Source of the DNA: Paracoccaceae bacterium
Lineage (GTDB): Bacteria > Pseudomonadota > Alphaproteobacteria > Rhodobacterales > Rhodobacteraceae
Reading direction: 5' to 3'
Assembly (NCBI GenBank): GCA_028150825.1
Contig: JAOGIM010000001.1
Location: 1 to 64,000, forward strand
DNA length: 64,000 nt
Positions 9,322-18,963 of this stretch are shown in pieces. Numbering within the stretch: the first letter of the stretch is position 1; each line of letters starts with the position of its first letter. Position numbers and translations under genes: made by a program. Below the pieces are notes generated by a model. That model was not told where the DNA came from, did no database searches, and saw only the letters and a list, made by a program, of their open reading frames with translations.

Positions 9322-9662
9322 GCCTATAATTAGCCTCTCTTCATTTCCTAGTAAGACATGAACGTAAAGATAAAATTTAACAACTCTGTTTATTAGGAGT
9401 TATACTAAATATGCAGTTATGAGTAGCTAAGCCGTGCTTTTTAATCCATCAAACACTGATGGCATAAAGCCTAGCTTACAATAAACTTGCTTGCAGGTGT
9501 CTGCCAGCTAAGGCTCGGACCGATGGTTTGCCATGAATCAACATAGGCTTTCTCTCGTTTATGGAAAAGCAATTATCAACATCCTACTTTGTAAAAAATA
9601 GTTACAAATTGCCTTGACCTATCTTACTTCAGCCTGCCAAATTAAATTAGAATTTTATTCTG
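9322..9662. other. Intergenic region upstream of the TMADH-like gene
   Basis: 341 bp between the divergent htpX and TMADH-like genes, so it must carry both promoters. A small hairpin CCATCA-AACAC-TGATGG lies near 9448. I see no clear promoter hexamers, riboswitch or small gene. Confidence 0.4.
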
Positions 9663-11744
9663 ATGGGAGACCGAGTCTTGGTAAATGATAAGTACTCCAT
9701 TTTATTTGAGCCATTAAAAATTGGACCAGTCACTGCCCGGAATCGTTTTTTTCAGGTTCCACATTGCACTGGCATGGGCCATCTACGGCCAAAGGCTGAT
9801 GCAGCAACTCGCGCAATAAAAGCCGAAGGCGGTTGGGCAGTTGTTTGCAATCAAGAAACGGAGATACATCCTAGTTCTGACCTCACGCCATTCCCAGAAG
9901 GTAGACTATGGGATTCGCGGGATATCCCAGCTCTTCGATTGATGACTGACGCCGTTCATGCTCACGGGGCATTAGCTGCTGTAGAGCTTGTTCATAATGG
10001 AAACCATGCTTCTAACCTTTCCAGCAGAGCACCCGTTTTCGCCCCAAGCGATATGGCCGTTGATAATATCATCCCAAAGCAGGCCAAAGGGATGGACAAA
10101 TCAGATATCCGAGCTCTGCGAAGATGGCATCGTGATGCAGCGCGAAGGGCAAAAACTGCCGGATTTGACATTATCTATGTATACGCCGGTCATCATATGA
10201 CGCTACCACAGCATTTTTTACTGCCAAATATGAATAACCGCATGGACGAATATGGAGGGCCACTAGAAAACCGCATCCGCTTGATCCGTGAACTGCTTGA
10301 GGAAACCAAAGATGAAGTGGGAGATACATGTGCTGTGGCATTTCGCTTTGCTGTCGATGAAATGTCGGGGGCTGACGGCATGCAGGCCTCAGAAGAGGGC
10401 CGAGCCGTTGTCGAAATACTGGCTGAATTACCTGATCTCTGGGATGTAAATGTGTCTGACTGGTCAAACGACTCTGCTACTTCGCGCTTTATGCCAAATG
10501 AAGGCTATCAAACTCCATATATTGAGTTTGTGAAACAAGTCACCACCAAGCCAGTTGTTGCCGTTGGACGTTTGACTTCACCCGACAGAATGGTGTCGAT
10601 GATTAAGCGGGGGGTGACTGACTTTATTGGGGCGGCACGGCCCTCTATAGCCGACCCATTTTTGCCACAGAAAATTCAAACTGGTAGGATAGAGGAAATC
10701 CGTGAATGCATTGGATGCAATATATGTGTTGCCAGTGATAATATGGGGGTTCCAATACGTTGCACACAAAATCCAACCATGGGGGAAGAGTGGCGGCGTG
10801 GATGGCATCCAGAAAAAATTGAAACCAAAGGTAAAGAAACCGAGGCGTTGGTGGTCGGGGCTGGACCCGCGGGTCTTGAGTGCGCGATGCAATTGGCTAA
10901 ACGCGGTTATGAAGTTACACTGGCTGAAGCATGTGCTGACTTAGGTGGACGTGCAGTATTAGAAGGAAGCTTGCATGGTCTAAGTTCTTGGAAATGGGTG
11001 GCCGATCATAGGATTTATGATTTACAACAGCGCGGCAATGTAAAAACCTTTTCTCAAAGCCTCATAACTGCGCAAGATATTAGTGACCTTGCGATCCCCA
11101 ATGTCTTTCTAGCGACTGGTGCAAAATGGCGGCGTGATGGCGTTGGTCGCAGCTCCCGGAGGGCTATAACAACAGATCCAAACATGACGGTATTGACGCC
11201 AGACGATATGATGTCAGGGCAATTGCCACCAAGCGGTCCAATTTTGATTTATGATGATGATCAAATTTATTTGGCAGGAGTTCTAGCAGATCACCTTAGT
11301 TCCGCCGGTTATGAAATTATATTTGCGACGCCAGCAACCAACGTTTCACCGTGGACTGAAAACACGCTTGAGCAGGCGCAGATACAGAGAACGCTTATTA
11401 AGCGAGGTGTGAAATTGATTTTAGGCAAAACCCTCACTCAGATTTACGCAGACCATGCTCAGTTGTCATGTATCTATTCAAAAAGTGAGCAGCCTGTGGA
11501 AATGGCAAGTATTTTATTAGTCACTGAGCGGAGGCGTAAGACAGAACTCTATGATATATTGAGAAAAAACTCAGACGATACCCCTTTCAAAAAACTAAAG
11601 CTAATAGGTGACGCTGAGGCACCTGGTTTAATTGCTGATGCTGTTTTTAGTGGACATATGGCCGCGCGCCATTTTGAAAAATCACAGAGTACTATTGAAA
11701 GAGAGTATTTTCGACGTGAAATTATTGCATTAGAAGGAAATTAA
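9663..11744 (+). CDS. TMADH/DMADH-like flavoprotein N-demethylase (paralogue 1)
   Basis: 693 aa, close to trimethylamine dehydrogenase length. The N-terminal old-yellow-enzyme barrel contains RFFQVPHCTGMG; Cys35 aligns with the TMADH Cys30 that carries 6-S-cysteinyl-FMN. The 4Fe-4S motif is Cys349, Cys352, Cys355 and Cys367 (CIGCNIC...RCTQNP), followed by the MGEEWRRGWHPE segment. A nucleotide-binding domain begins at VVGAGPAGLE and the C-terminus has GDAEAPGLIADAVFSGH. Active-site residues differ from TMADH: EYC is replaced by QETEIHPS and the WG loop by SDWSNDS, so trimethylamine itself is unlikely to be the substrate. Such enzymes oxidatively remove methyl from secondary or tertiary amines, releasing formaldehyde. 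Six bases before the Rieske gene, so co-transcribed. Confidence 0.85.
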   Translation: MGDRVLVNDKYSILFEPLKIGPVTARNRFFQVPHCTGMGHLRPKADAATRAIKAEGGWAVVCNQETEIHPSSDLTPFPEGRLWDSRDIPALRLMTDAVHAHGALAAVELVHNGNHASNLSSRAPVFAPSDMAVDNIIPKQAKGMDKSDIRALRRWHRDAARRAKTAGFDIIYVYAGHHMTLPQHFLLPNMNNRMDEYGGPLENRIRLIRELLEETKDEVGDTCAVAFRFAVDEMSGADGMQASEEGRAVVEILAELPDLWDVNVSDWSNDSATSRFMPNEGYQTPYIEFVKQVTTKPVVAVGRLTSPDRMVSMIKRGVTDFIGAARPSIADPFLPQKIQTGRIEEIRECIGCNICVASDNMGVPIRCTQNPTMGEEWRRGWHPEKIETKGKETEALVVGAGPAGLECAMQLAKRGYEVTLAEACADLGGRAVLEGSLHGLSSWKWVADHRIYDLQQRGNVKTFSQSLITAQDISDLAIPNVFLATGAKWRRDGVGRSSRRAITTDPNMTVLTPDDMMSGQLPPSGPILIYDDDQIYLAGVLADHLSSAGYEIIFATPATNVSPWTENTLEQAQIQRTLIKRGVKLILGKTLTQIYADHAQLSCIYSKSEQPVEMASILLVTERRRKTELYDILRKNSDDTPFKKLKLIGDAEAPGLIADAVFSGHMAARHFEKSQSTIEREYFRREIIALEGN

Positions 11745-11750
11745 TAAATT

Positions 11751-12962
11751 ATGGGAATTTCCACTACAAAAAAACTAAGTCGGTCTAAGAATAAGGCGTT
11801 GAATGTTGACGGGTATATATCTGGATTTAGCTTGCCACGCAGGTTTTATACGTCGACTGAAATCTACGAAAACGACATTAAGAATTATTGGAACAATAGT
11901 TGGCTTTGGGCTGGCCATATCACTCAGGTAAGCGAACCTGGCGATTTTTTCGTTTTTGATTATGGCCAGGAATCTGTCATCATAAGTCATGATAGAGACA
12001 ATCAGATTAATGCCTTTATGAATGTTTGTAGGCATCGAGGATCAAGAGTTTGTATTGAAAAATCAGGCTCTAAGCGCGTGTTCAGTTGCCCTTACCATGC
12101 ATGGACATATGAATTGGATGGTCAGTTGCGTTCTGCCCGTGAAATGGGGCCAGAGTTTGACCGCCATGACTATAGCTTAAGGCAGCTTAACTTAAAAATT
12201 TTTCAAGGCCTCATTTTTGTTTGTGCCAGTGATGCGCCACCGGACATAGAAGCCGGTCTGCGAGATATCGCGCCACTCACAGCGCCTTTTGATATTGAGA
12301 ATATGAAGATTGCCCACAGTGCTTCTTATCCTGTATCCGCCAATTGGAAGCTCGCAATTGAAAATTATATGGAATGTTATCACTGTGGTCCAGCACATGC
12401 CGAATATTCGCTTTCACATAGCCTCAAAGATCCAAAATCGATAACACCAGAATTGATTTCTGAAATGCGCCGTGCTGGTGAAATTGCGGGGCTTCCACTT
12501 CAAAATTTTGCTCTTAATGGGTCTGATGTCGACATGGATTTTTATTGTCAGCGGTACCCACTTTATCCCGGCTATATGACGGGTAGTCAAACGGGAGCAC
12601 CGCTTGCGCCATTGTTAGGTGAGTTAAAAACATACGATGGGGGCACAACGGATATCCAGATAGGGATTTTGAATAATTTTCTTGCCTACTCAGATCACAT
12701 GATTGGATATCAGTTTATTCCAATATCACTCCAAGAAACGAATATCGAAGTGATTTGGTTTGTTCAGAAAGACGCCTTGGAAGGCAAAGATTATATCAAA
12801 GAGGACTTGACCTGGCTCTGGCATGTCACGTCACAGGACGATGAACGGATTATTAGTCTTAACCAAAAAGGTATCAACTCGCACTATTTCAAGCCAGGGC
12901 CACTTTCTGAAATGGAATGGGGCGTCAGGGCTTTTTATCAGAGCTATTTGCGGATGGTTTGA
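11751..12962 (+). CDS. Rieske non-heme iron oxygenase, alpha-subunit type (paralogue 1)
   Basis: 403 aa. The Rieske cluster ligands are Cys93, His95, Cys113 and His116 (CRHRGSRV...CPYHAWTY). The C-terminal catalytic domain has NWKLAIENYMECYHCGPAHAEYS, whose two His residues plus a carboxylate would bind mononuclear iron. This layout matches the GbcA/stachydrine-demethylase-like group that hydroxylates an N-methyl group of quaternary amines, losing it as formaldehyde. No reductase partner (GbcB-like) is next to it. It follows the TMADH-like gene with a 6-bp gap, suggesting two consecutive demethylations. Substrate is not deducible; aromatic ring hydroxylation is the alternative. Confidence 0.82.
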   Translation: MGISTTKKLSRSKNKALNVDGYISGFSLPRRFYTSTEIYENDIKNYWNNSWLWAGHITQVSEPGDFFVFDYGQESVIISHDRDNQINAFMNVCRHRGSRVCIEKSGSKRVFSCPYHAWTYELDGQLRSAREMGPEFDRHDYSLRQLNLKIFQGLIFVCASDAPPDIEAGLRDIAPLTAPFDIENMKIAHSASYPVSANWKLAIENYMECYHCGPAHAEYSLSHSLKDPKSITPELISEMRRAGEIAGLPLQNFALNGSDVDMDFYCQRYPLYPGYMTGSQTGAPLAPLLGELKTYDGGTTDIQIGILNNFLAYSDHMIGYQFIPISLQETNIEVIWFVQKDALEGKDYIKEDLTWLWHVTSQDDERIISLNQKGINSHYFKPGPLSEMEWGVRAFYQSYLRMV

Positions 12963-12990
12963 TCTACTTTTAAATTCAAAATTAAATTTA

Positions 12991-13362
12991 ATGACTTTTA
13001 AGGACTTTTTATATGAAGAAAATATCTGCGAAAACCGACGCGTCGAAGATATTCATACCGCAGAGTTCGTTCCATTTCTGTCCTAGGGTAAAGAAGATGG
13101 CGCAGTCTTACAACTCAAATCAGCAAAACCTTTAGGCGTTGGGTTCTACATTTATAAAATGGGACCAGGACCCAAGACAATCGTGCATAAGCATAAAGGA
13201 GCTGAGGAATTCTTGATCATAGAAGATGATCTTACAGATCATAATGGCGTGAATTATGGTCCCAGTGACCTTGTCTGGCTATGGGACGAAACCAAGCATT
13301 ACTCTTATACAGAAAATGGATGTTGAATTGCAGTACATTCGGAAGCATTGGAAAATTCCTAA
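12991..13362 (+). pseudogene. Cupin-domain gene broken by two in-frame stops
   Basis: One continuous frame of 123 codons from ATG 12991 reads sensibly throughout but contains TAG at 13084-13086 and TGA at 13324-13326 before its TAA at 13360. The middle part is a cupin: IYKMGPGPKTIVHKHKG (metal-binding HxHxxxE with GAEEF) and YGPSDLVWLWDETKHYS. Because the frame is otherwise uninterrupted, the inactivation is recent. It sits between the Rieske and aminotransferase genes in the same direction and probably once belonged to that operon. Readthrough is formally possible but there is no sign of a selenocysteine or other recoding element. Confidence 0.75.
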
Positions 13363-13524
13363 GATACTTGAATAAGACGATGGTCAAATTCTAGTTAAGT
13401 TAAAATCTTCTTGTAGGTTATAAGTTTGGCTTTAGAATGAGTTGATTGATTTAAAACACACTGAATGGTGAAATTAATTGAATGCATTGAGCAAAAATAA
13501 ATGAAGGTAAAAAGGACTTTTCAA

Positions 13525-14940
13525 ATGACAGACCAAATTGCTCTGGACCATATTTACTCCAACGTACCATCTTCAGCAGACTTGATAGACTGGGATAGAA
13601 CACATCAGGTGCATCCTTGGGCCGCGATGGACTCTTGGAGGGGCTATGATCATATGATGGTTGAACATGGTAAGGGCATCTATCTTTGGGACTCTTCAGG
13701 TAAACGATTTTTAGACGGTCCTGGGGGAATGTGGTGCGTGCAAATTGGTTATGGACGGGAAGATATGGCCGAGGCGATCGCCAAGCAGGTTATATCGCTT
13801 CCGTTTGCCTCGCCTTGGACGACGACAACCAATCCAGCAGCGCGACTGTCAAAAAAATTGGCTGACTTGGCCCCGGGTGATTTAAATAACGTATTTTTTA
13901 CCACTGGTGGATCAACAGCTGTCGACACAGCTATACGAACTGTCCATTTTCTTAACAACCGACTAGGTAAGCCAGAAAAGAAAATCGTCATAGCCCGCGA
14001 AAAAGGTTATCATGGATCCACTTATCTTGCCTCTACCGTTACGGGAAAGGAGCGGGATAAAAGTCGTTTTGATATTGAGAGTCGGCTGGTTCGTTTTTTA
14101 CCTGATATCAACCCATATCGGCGCCCAGAGGGCATGACTACCACTGAGTGGGGAGATCAAAAAGTAGCAGATCTTGAAAAGATGATCGAAAACATCGGTC
14201 CAGATAAAATTGGAGCGTTTATCGCTGAACCAATTCTGTGCTCTGGTGGGGTTATTATACCCCCTGAGGGATATCATAAACGAACGTTAGAGATTTGCCG
14301 CAAATATGATATTCTATATATTTCGGACGAAGTCGTTACAGCCTTTGGTCGGCTTGGACATTGGTTTTCTTCAGAGGCGGTCTTTGGCATAGTACCTGAT
14401 ATTATTACTTGCGCAAAAGGTCTTACATCGGGGTATTTACCTTTAGGTGCTTGTATAATTTCTGACAAGGTGATGTTGGCAATTTCGAGTCCAGAAGAGG
14501 AAGTCTTGTTTTCAAACGGCTTTACTTATTCTGCTCATCCAGTTTGCTGTGCGGCTGCTTTGAAGAATATTGAAATCATGGAGACGGAAGGTGTCTTGGA
14601 GAATGTGCGCAGCTTGACACCATATTTCCAAAGTAGGCTGCAAAAGCTCTCAAAATTTGATATTATTGGCGATGTCAGAGGGCAAGGTTTGCTTGGGTGC
14701 ATAGAAGGCACGCCAGGAAGCTCTCAAAACAGTTCTGTCTTGGCAGCTGAGAGGCGCCTTGGCGCTATGCTAGATGAAGCGTGTGAAAAGATGGGCCTGT
14801 TGGTACGTCCCCTTATAAATATGGCAGTGTTTTCGCCGCCACTGATTATCACAAAAGATCAGATTGATGAGATGTTTGATATCCTAGAAAAAGCCCTTGA
14901 GCAGGTTACAATTTCTTATAATGGAAGGGCTGGCTCATAG
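13525..14940 (+). CDS. Class III (omega) aminotransferase, PLP-dependent
   Basis: 471 aa from the ATG at 13525, chosen over the ATG at 13501 because AAAAAGGA lies about 8 bases before it. Fold-type I class III aminotransferase: FFTTGGSTAVDTAIR near residue 115 (PLP phosphate), FIAEPILCSGGVIIPPEGY, the PLP-contacting ISDEVVTAFGRLG, and the Schiff-base Lys in TCAKGLTSGYLPLG. Relatives use putrescine, beta-alanine, taurine or other omega-amines with pyruvate as acceptor. Its place after a Rieske oxygenase and a TMADH-like demethylase, and opposite a polyamine-type transporter, suggests it deaminates the primary amine left after demethylation. Exact substrate unknown. Confidence 0.87.
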   Translation: MTDQIALDHIYSNVPSSADLIDWDRTHQVHPWAAMDSWRGYDHMMVEHGKGIYLWDSSGKRFLDGPGGMWCVQIGYGREDMAEAIAKQVISLPFASPWTTTTNPAARLSKKLADLAPGDLNNVFFTTGGSTAVDTAIRTVHFLNNRLGKPEKKIVIAREKGYHGSTYLASTVTGKERDKSRFDIESRLVRFLPDINPYRRPEGMTTTEWGDQKVADLEKMIENIGPDKIGAFIAEPILCSGGVIIPPEGYHKRTLEICRKYDILYISDEVVTAFGRLGHWFSSEAVFGIVPDIITCAKGLTSGYLPLGACIISDKVMLAISSPEEEVLFSNGFTYSAHPVCCAAALKNIEIMETEGVLENVRSLTPYFQSRLQKLSKFDIIGDVRGQGLLGCIEGTPGSSQNSSVLAAERRLGAMLDEACEKMGLLVRPLINMAVFSPPLIITKDQIDEMFDILEKALEQVTISYNGRAGS

Positions 14941-15022
14941 CTCTTTTGGAGATTTTTAAGCGATAAACTTCCGTTAACTGGGCTCACCAGAAAACGCATT
15001 TAATATTTTTGGTCTCGTGCCT

Positions 15023-17068
15023 TTATTCAAAATTAGGGTGTTCACGTTTTCCATAGATTTTGGCTTGATCAATGTCTTTTCCAAGATCCATCCCGGCGCG
15101 ATAACCGCTTAAAACTGCTGCTGCAATAATTGAGGGGGCTTCTGCATCCCCAATTCGTTTGACAGACTTAAGTGTTGAAACCGTTAAACGATTTTGATCC
15201 AGCTTTAGATCGTTATATAACTCTAAAACTGGAATACGGCGCGTAAGTGGTATTATAGCATTACAACTCAATTCGAACTTTGAGCCTGATAGAACGCAAG
15301 ACATCCCTACCTTTTGATCCCAAACGTGATCAATAGTACAGTTTGTGATCATTTGAATTCCAGCCTCTGCGAGTGCGCGGTTTGAGCTGCTTTGTTCGTC
15401 AGTCAAGCTGCCCCATTCACAAATACGACCTGCAGGCGTAATCAGAATAACATCATGCCCACGTCTATGCAGTTCCAACGCCAAAACAGATCCCATATAA
15501 TAATGATCATCATCATAGATTGCTATCTTGCTAGCAGACACCGTTGTTCCATCCAAAACTGTTTCGGCATTCAAAATCATATTTGAGGCAACCGTCAAAA
15601 ATCCATGGTCGCTGTAGCGCCCAACAGCATCGTCGGCCCAGCATGCGCCAGTTGCGACGAGCACATGGTCAACGTTCAATTCAAACACATCTTCTGCCTG
15701 CATACGACTCTCAAGAAACACTTCGACATTTGGTAGTTTGCTAATTTGGCCAACGCGCCAATCCCGCACGCGGGCCCACTCACTTAACCCTTGTAGCTTT
15801 GCCTCTCTTGTCACACGGCCTCCTAAAGCACACTGGGCCTCTGCTAGTAAGACCTGATGACCCTTCTCACCGAGCACTCGTGCTGCCTCTAATCCGGCAG
15901 GGCCGGCGCCAACGACCAATATCTGCTCGGGCTTTTGGGCTGGAGAAATAAACTCTGGATGCCACCCCAACCTCCATTCTTCCCCCATCGTAGGATTTTG
16001 CGTGCATCTCAAAGGTACTCCCGACGAATCATACGCATAACAGACATTGCATCCAATACACTCTCGAATATCTTGAAGGGCGCCCCTTGAAATTTTTGAG
16101 GGCAAAAATGGATCTGCTATTGATGGTCGAGCTGCACCAATCATATCCTGCGTACCAGATTTGATCACCTGCACCATTGTATCTGGCGAAGTAAATCTGC
16201 CTACGGCAACAACTGGTTTATCTGTCATCGCTTTGGCTTTAGCTATGCTGGCGACCAGCGATCCCTCTTTAACAAAACGTGAAGTGCCCATTTCGACAGA
16301 ATAATCTGGAACAGTAAGATCCCACAAATCTGGTAAATCCGCTAACATAGCAAAAGCTTCATAACTCTCAGAGTCCTCTAACCCAACGCTAAAGCGGGTC
16401 GCCACCGCAGCTTTGCCCGCAACTATCTCTTTGGTTTCTTCGATTAGCTCTTTGATTAGGCGTACGCGGTTTTCAAGTGACCCACCGTACTCGTCTGATC
16501 TATTATTGATTTCAGGGTTTAAAAATTCTGAGAGCATATAGCCATGGGTTGCATAGACATAAACAATGTCAAATTCAGCTTCCAAAGCTCGCCGGGCAGC
16601 GTCGCGATGCCATGACCGTATAGATTTAATATCATCTTTGTCCAAGCGTCGCGCTTGACCGGGATGAAAAACACTACTGTCGGTTTGAGGTCGGTTCCTC
16701 AAGCCCAGTGGTGGCAGTCTTGTCCCTAAATTAACTACCATGCTCCCACCGACCCAAAGCTCGACTCCGGCCAGAGCACCATGTTTGTGAACTGCTTGTG
16801 TCATGAGTTGATGGGCGCGAATATCTTCGTTGTCCCATAGCGCAGCAAATGGAAAAGCATCGTTGTCCGAGGTTGGGTGAATCGAGCAATATTCAGTATT
16901 AACCACCCCCCAACCACCTTCTGCTTTGATCCCACGCATCGCAGCTAGTGTTTTTGGTCGACGCCAGCCCATACCACTACAATGCGGAACCTGATAAAAA
17001 CGGTTTTTTGCAACAACTGGCCCTAGTTTTATTGGTTCAAATAGAAGGTTATGACTTGGATCACGCAT
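15023..17068 (-). CDS. TMADH/DMADH-like flavoprotein N-demethylase (paralogue 2)
   Basis: 681 aa from ATG 17068, preceded by AGGTG; a GTG three codons upstream is a weaker choice. With this start the conserved RFYQVPHCSGMG cysteine is Cys30, the same number as the FMN-linked Cys30 of TMADH. It keeps NTEYCSIHP (TMADH Tyr60 region) and GVELWVGGS, so it is closer to true TMADH/DMADH than the paralogue at 9663. It has a 4Fe-4S motif CIGCNVC...RCTQNP, the MGEEWRLGWHPE segment, a VVGAGPAGLEAAR dinucleotide site and the C-terminal GDAEAPSIIAAAVLSGYRAG. The trans-strand position of the TMADH tryptophan (W264) reads PDYSVEMG, so the substrate may differ. It is the last gene after potI, 86 bp downstream. 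Confidence 0.86.
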   Translation of the reverse strand: MRDPSHNLLFEPIKLGPVVAKNRFYQVPHCSGMGWRRPKTLAAMRGIKAEGGWGVVNTEYCSIHPTSDNDAFPFAALWDNEDIRAHQLMTQAVHKHGALAGVELWVGGSMVVNLGTRLPPLGLRNRPQTDSSVFHPGQARRLDKDDIKSIRSWHRDAARRALEAEFDIVYVYATHGYMLSEFLNPEINNRSDEYGGSLENRVRLIKELIEETKEIVAGKAAVATRFSVGLEDSESYEAFAMLADLPDLWDLTVPDYSVEMGTSRFVKEGSLVASIAKAKAMTDKPVVAVGRFTSPDTMVQVIKSGTQDMIGAARPSIADPFLPSKISRGALQDIRECIGCNVCYAYDSSGVPLRCTQNPTMGEEWRLGWHPEFISPAQKPEQILVVGAGPAGLEAARVLGEKGHQVLLAEAQCALGGRVTREAKLQGLSEWARVRDWRVGQISKLPNVEVFLESRMQAEDVFELNVDHVLVATGACWADDAVGRYSDHGFLTVASNMILNAETVLDGTTVSASKIAIYDDDHYYMGSVLALELHRRGHDVILITPAGRICEWGSLTDEQSSSNRALAEAGIQMITNCTIDHVWDQKVGMSCVLSGSKFELSCNAIIPLTRRIPVLELYNDLKLDQNRLTVSTLKSVKRIGDAEAPSIIAAAVLSGYRAGMDLGKDIDQAKIYGKREHPNFE

Positions 17069-17163
17069 CAAATGCACCTGGCGTTATTTTGGATAATGAT
17101 TACTTGATCGACTGTCCGAATATTATGCAACTCAATTCATAAGAACGTATAAATTTCTTTTGA

Positions 17164-18006
17164 CTATACTTCAGGCATCCTCGCCATTTTCTGGTCTAGC
17201 AAATCACGCTTTTGTTGCCTAAAAAGTATTACCGCGGCGATGGCTACGAGGACTGCTACAAATAAAATAATGATTGTTGCTAGTGCGTTTATATCTGGAC
17301 GCAGTCCTAATCTTATTCTTGAAAAGATAAGAATTGGAAGCGTATTTGAACCCGGTCCCGTTACAAAACTAGCAATCACGAGATCATCCAGAGATAAAGT
17401 AAACGCCAGAAGCCAACCTGACAGTAGCCCAGGCGCCAACATGGGAATGGTTATTTTGGTCATTACTTTAAACGGTTTTGCACCCAGGTCTGCTGCGGCT
17501 TCTTCTAAATTATTCCCCATTCCAGTCAGGCGGGCTTGAATAATTACAGCTACATAAGCCAATGAAAAAGTAATATGGGCAATTGTGATGGTCGTAAAGC
17601 CTCGCTCGGTAGGCCACCCAAATAGCTGTTTAAGGGAAATGAAAAAAACCAATAGAGATAACCCAGTGATTACTTCCGGCATCACCAAGGGCGCAACAAG
17701 CATACCGCCAAACAAGGTACGGCCTCTAAACCGACCAAAACGAACCATTGCCAGCCCTGCCAATGTTCCAAGAATCGTTGCAAAGGTTGCGTTTACAACA
17801 GCTATTTTTAAACTAAGCAGCACCGCATCCCATACATCAGGAGATTCAAACAGCACGCCATACCATCGCGTGGACCAGCCTCCCCAAACGGGAACCAGTT
17901 TTGAGTAATTAAAAGAATATATTATCAATAAGATTATGGGCACATAAAGGAACGTAAAGCCGACGAATAACATTATGCTTAAAAACCGAGATCTTTCACC
18001 GTGCAT
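17164..18006 (-). CDS. potI: Spermidine/putrescine-type ABC transporter permease (PotI/PotC-like)
   Basis: 280 aa with six predicted membrane helices, starting FLSIMLFVGFTFLYVPIILLIIYSFNYS. The BPD-transport signature is EEAAADLGAKPFKVMTKITIPMLAPGL, the EAA loop that contacts the ATPase. The start codon directly follows the potH stop. Typical PotI/PotC features are the FNYSKLVPVWGGWSTRWY periplasmic loop and ITIPMLAPGLLSGWLLAFTLSLDDLVIASFVTGPG. It forms the channel with PotH for an amine-type solute. Substrate named by family only; the operon also carries a TMADH-like gene, so a methylated amine is plausible. Confidence 0.9.
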   Translation of the reverse strand: MHGERSRFLSIMLFVGFTFLYVPIILLIIYSFNYSKLVPVWGGWSTRWYGVLFESPDVWDAVLLSLKIAVVNATFATILGTLAGLAMVRFGRFRGRTLFGGMLVAPLVMPEVITGLSLLVFFISLKQLFGWPTERGFTTITIAHITFSLAYVAVIIQARLTGMGNNLEEAAADLGAKPFKVMTKITIPMLAPGLLSGWLLAFTLSLDDLVIASFVTGPGSNTLPILIFSRIRLGLRPDINALATIIILFVAVLVAIAAVILFRQQKRDLLDQKMARMPEV

Positions 18007-18963
18007 CTAAGTATCCTCCGAAGACTTTGCTTGATAATGCTGATATACTGCCATTGGCAGAACCAAAAGTAGCAACAATACGATGGCCACCGCAGAGGCT
18101 ACAGGCCAATCTACATTCCGGGCAAATTCATTATACAAAAGCCGCCCAATCATCTGTACATTGCCGCCACCTAGCAAGTCGGGAATTACATATTCTCCCG
18201 TGGCGGGAATAAACACAAGCAGTGATCCTGCAATAATTCCAGGTGCGGTCAGCGGTAAGGTAATCTTAAAGAAAGTGTTGATCGGACCCGAACCGAGATC
18301 TGCGGCAGCCTCATTGAGCGTACTGTCCAGTTTCTCCATGTTCGCATAAAGAGGGAGTATCATAAAGGGAAGGTACGTATAGACGATACCAACATAAACT
18401 GCGAATTCGGTATAAAGCATTTGAATTGGCGTCTCGATCAGCCCAAGTGAAATTAACAGACTATTTATGGTTCCTTGGTCAGCCAGTAATCCCATCCATG
18501 CATAGACCCTCAAGAGAAATGATGTCCAAAATGGCAAAATAATTGCAAATAAAAGTAGGGGTTTGGCGACTGGTCCTGAGCGAATAATACCATATGCAAC
18601 TGGATAGCCAACCAACAGGCAGAAGACTGTCGATATCGACGCTATTTTTAATGAATTTACGTAAGTACGTGCATAAAGAGGATCTTCAAAAATATATATA
18701 AAATTGTCAAAAACTAACCTAATTGTGACAACGCTACCATCAACCCATTGCACCATATTGCTGAATGGCGGACTTGCGATGACCAACTCAGCCAAACTAA
18801 TTTTCGCAACAATGAAAAAAGGCGCCAAAAAGAATATCAAAAGCCAGAAAAAGGGTGTCCAAATAACGAGAGTTTTCCAACTCGACTGAATGCTTCCCGC
18901 AAAACGCGTCCAAGCCAATCTAATTCTTGGCGGTATTACCTTAAATACGCCAATGTCTGTCAT
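18007..18963 (-). CDS. potH: Spermidine/putrescine-type ABC transporter permease (PotH/PotB-like)
   Basis: 318 aa from ATG 18963, which overlaps the potG stop as ATGA; a start 11 codons upstream is unlikely. First helix TLVIWTPFFWLLIFFLAPFF, six helices overall, EAA loop LNEAAADLGSGPINTFFKITLPLTAPGI and the PotB/H-type ATGEYVIPDLLGGGNVQMIGRL segment. Cytoplasmic-membrane permease subunit paired with PotI. Translational coupling to potG on one side and immediate adjacency to potI on the other show one operon. Confidence 0.9.
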   Translation of the reverse strand: MTDIGVFKVIPPRIRLAWTRFAGSIQSSWKTLVIWTPFFWLLIFFLAPFFIVAKISLAELVIASPPFSNMVQWVDGSVVTIRLVFDNFIYIFEDPLYARTYVNSLKIASISTVFCLLVGYPVAYGIIRSGPVAKPLLLFAIILPFWTSFLLRVYAWMGLLADQGTINSLLISLGLIETPIQMLYTEFAVYVGIVYTYLPFMILPLYANMEKLDSTLNEAAADLGSGPINTFFKITLPLTAPGIIAGSLLVFIPATGEYVIPDLLGGGNVQMIGRLLYNEFARNVDWPVASAVAIVLLLLLVLPMAVYQHYQAKSSEDT

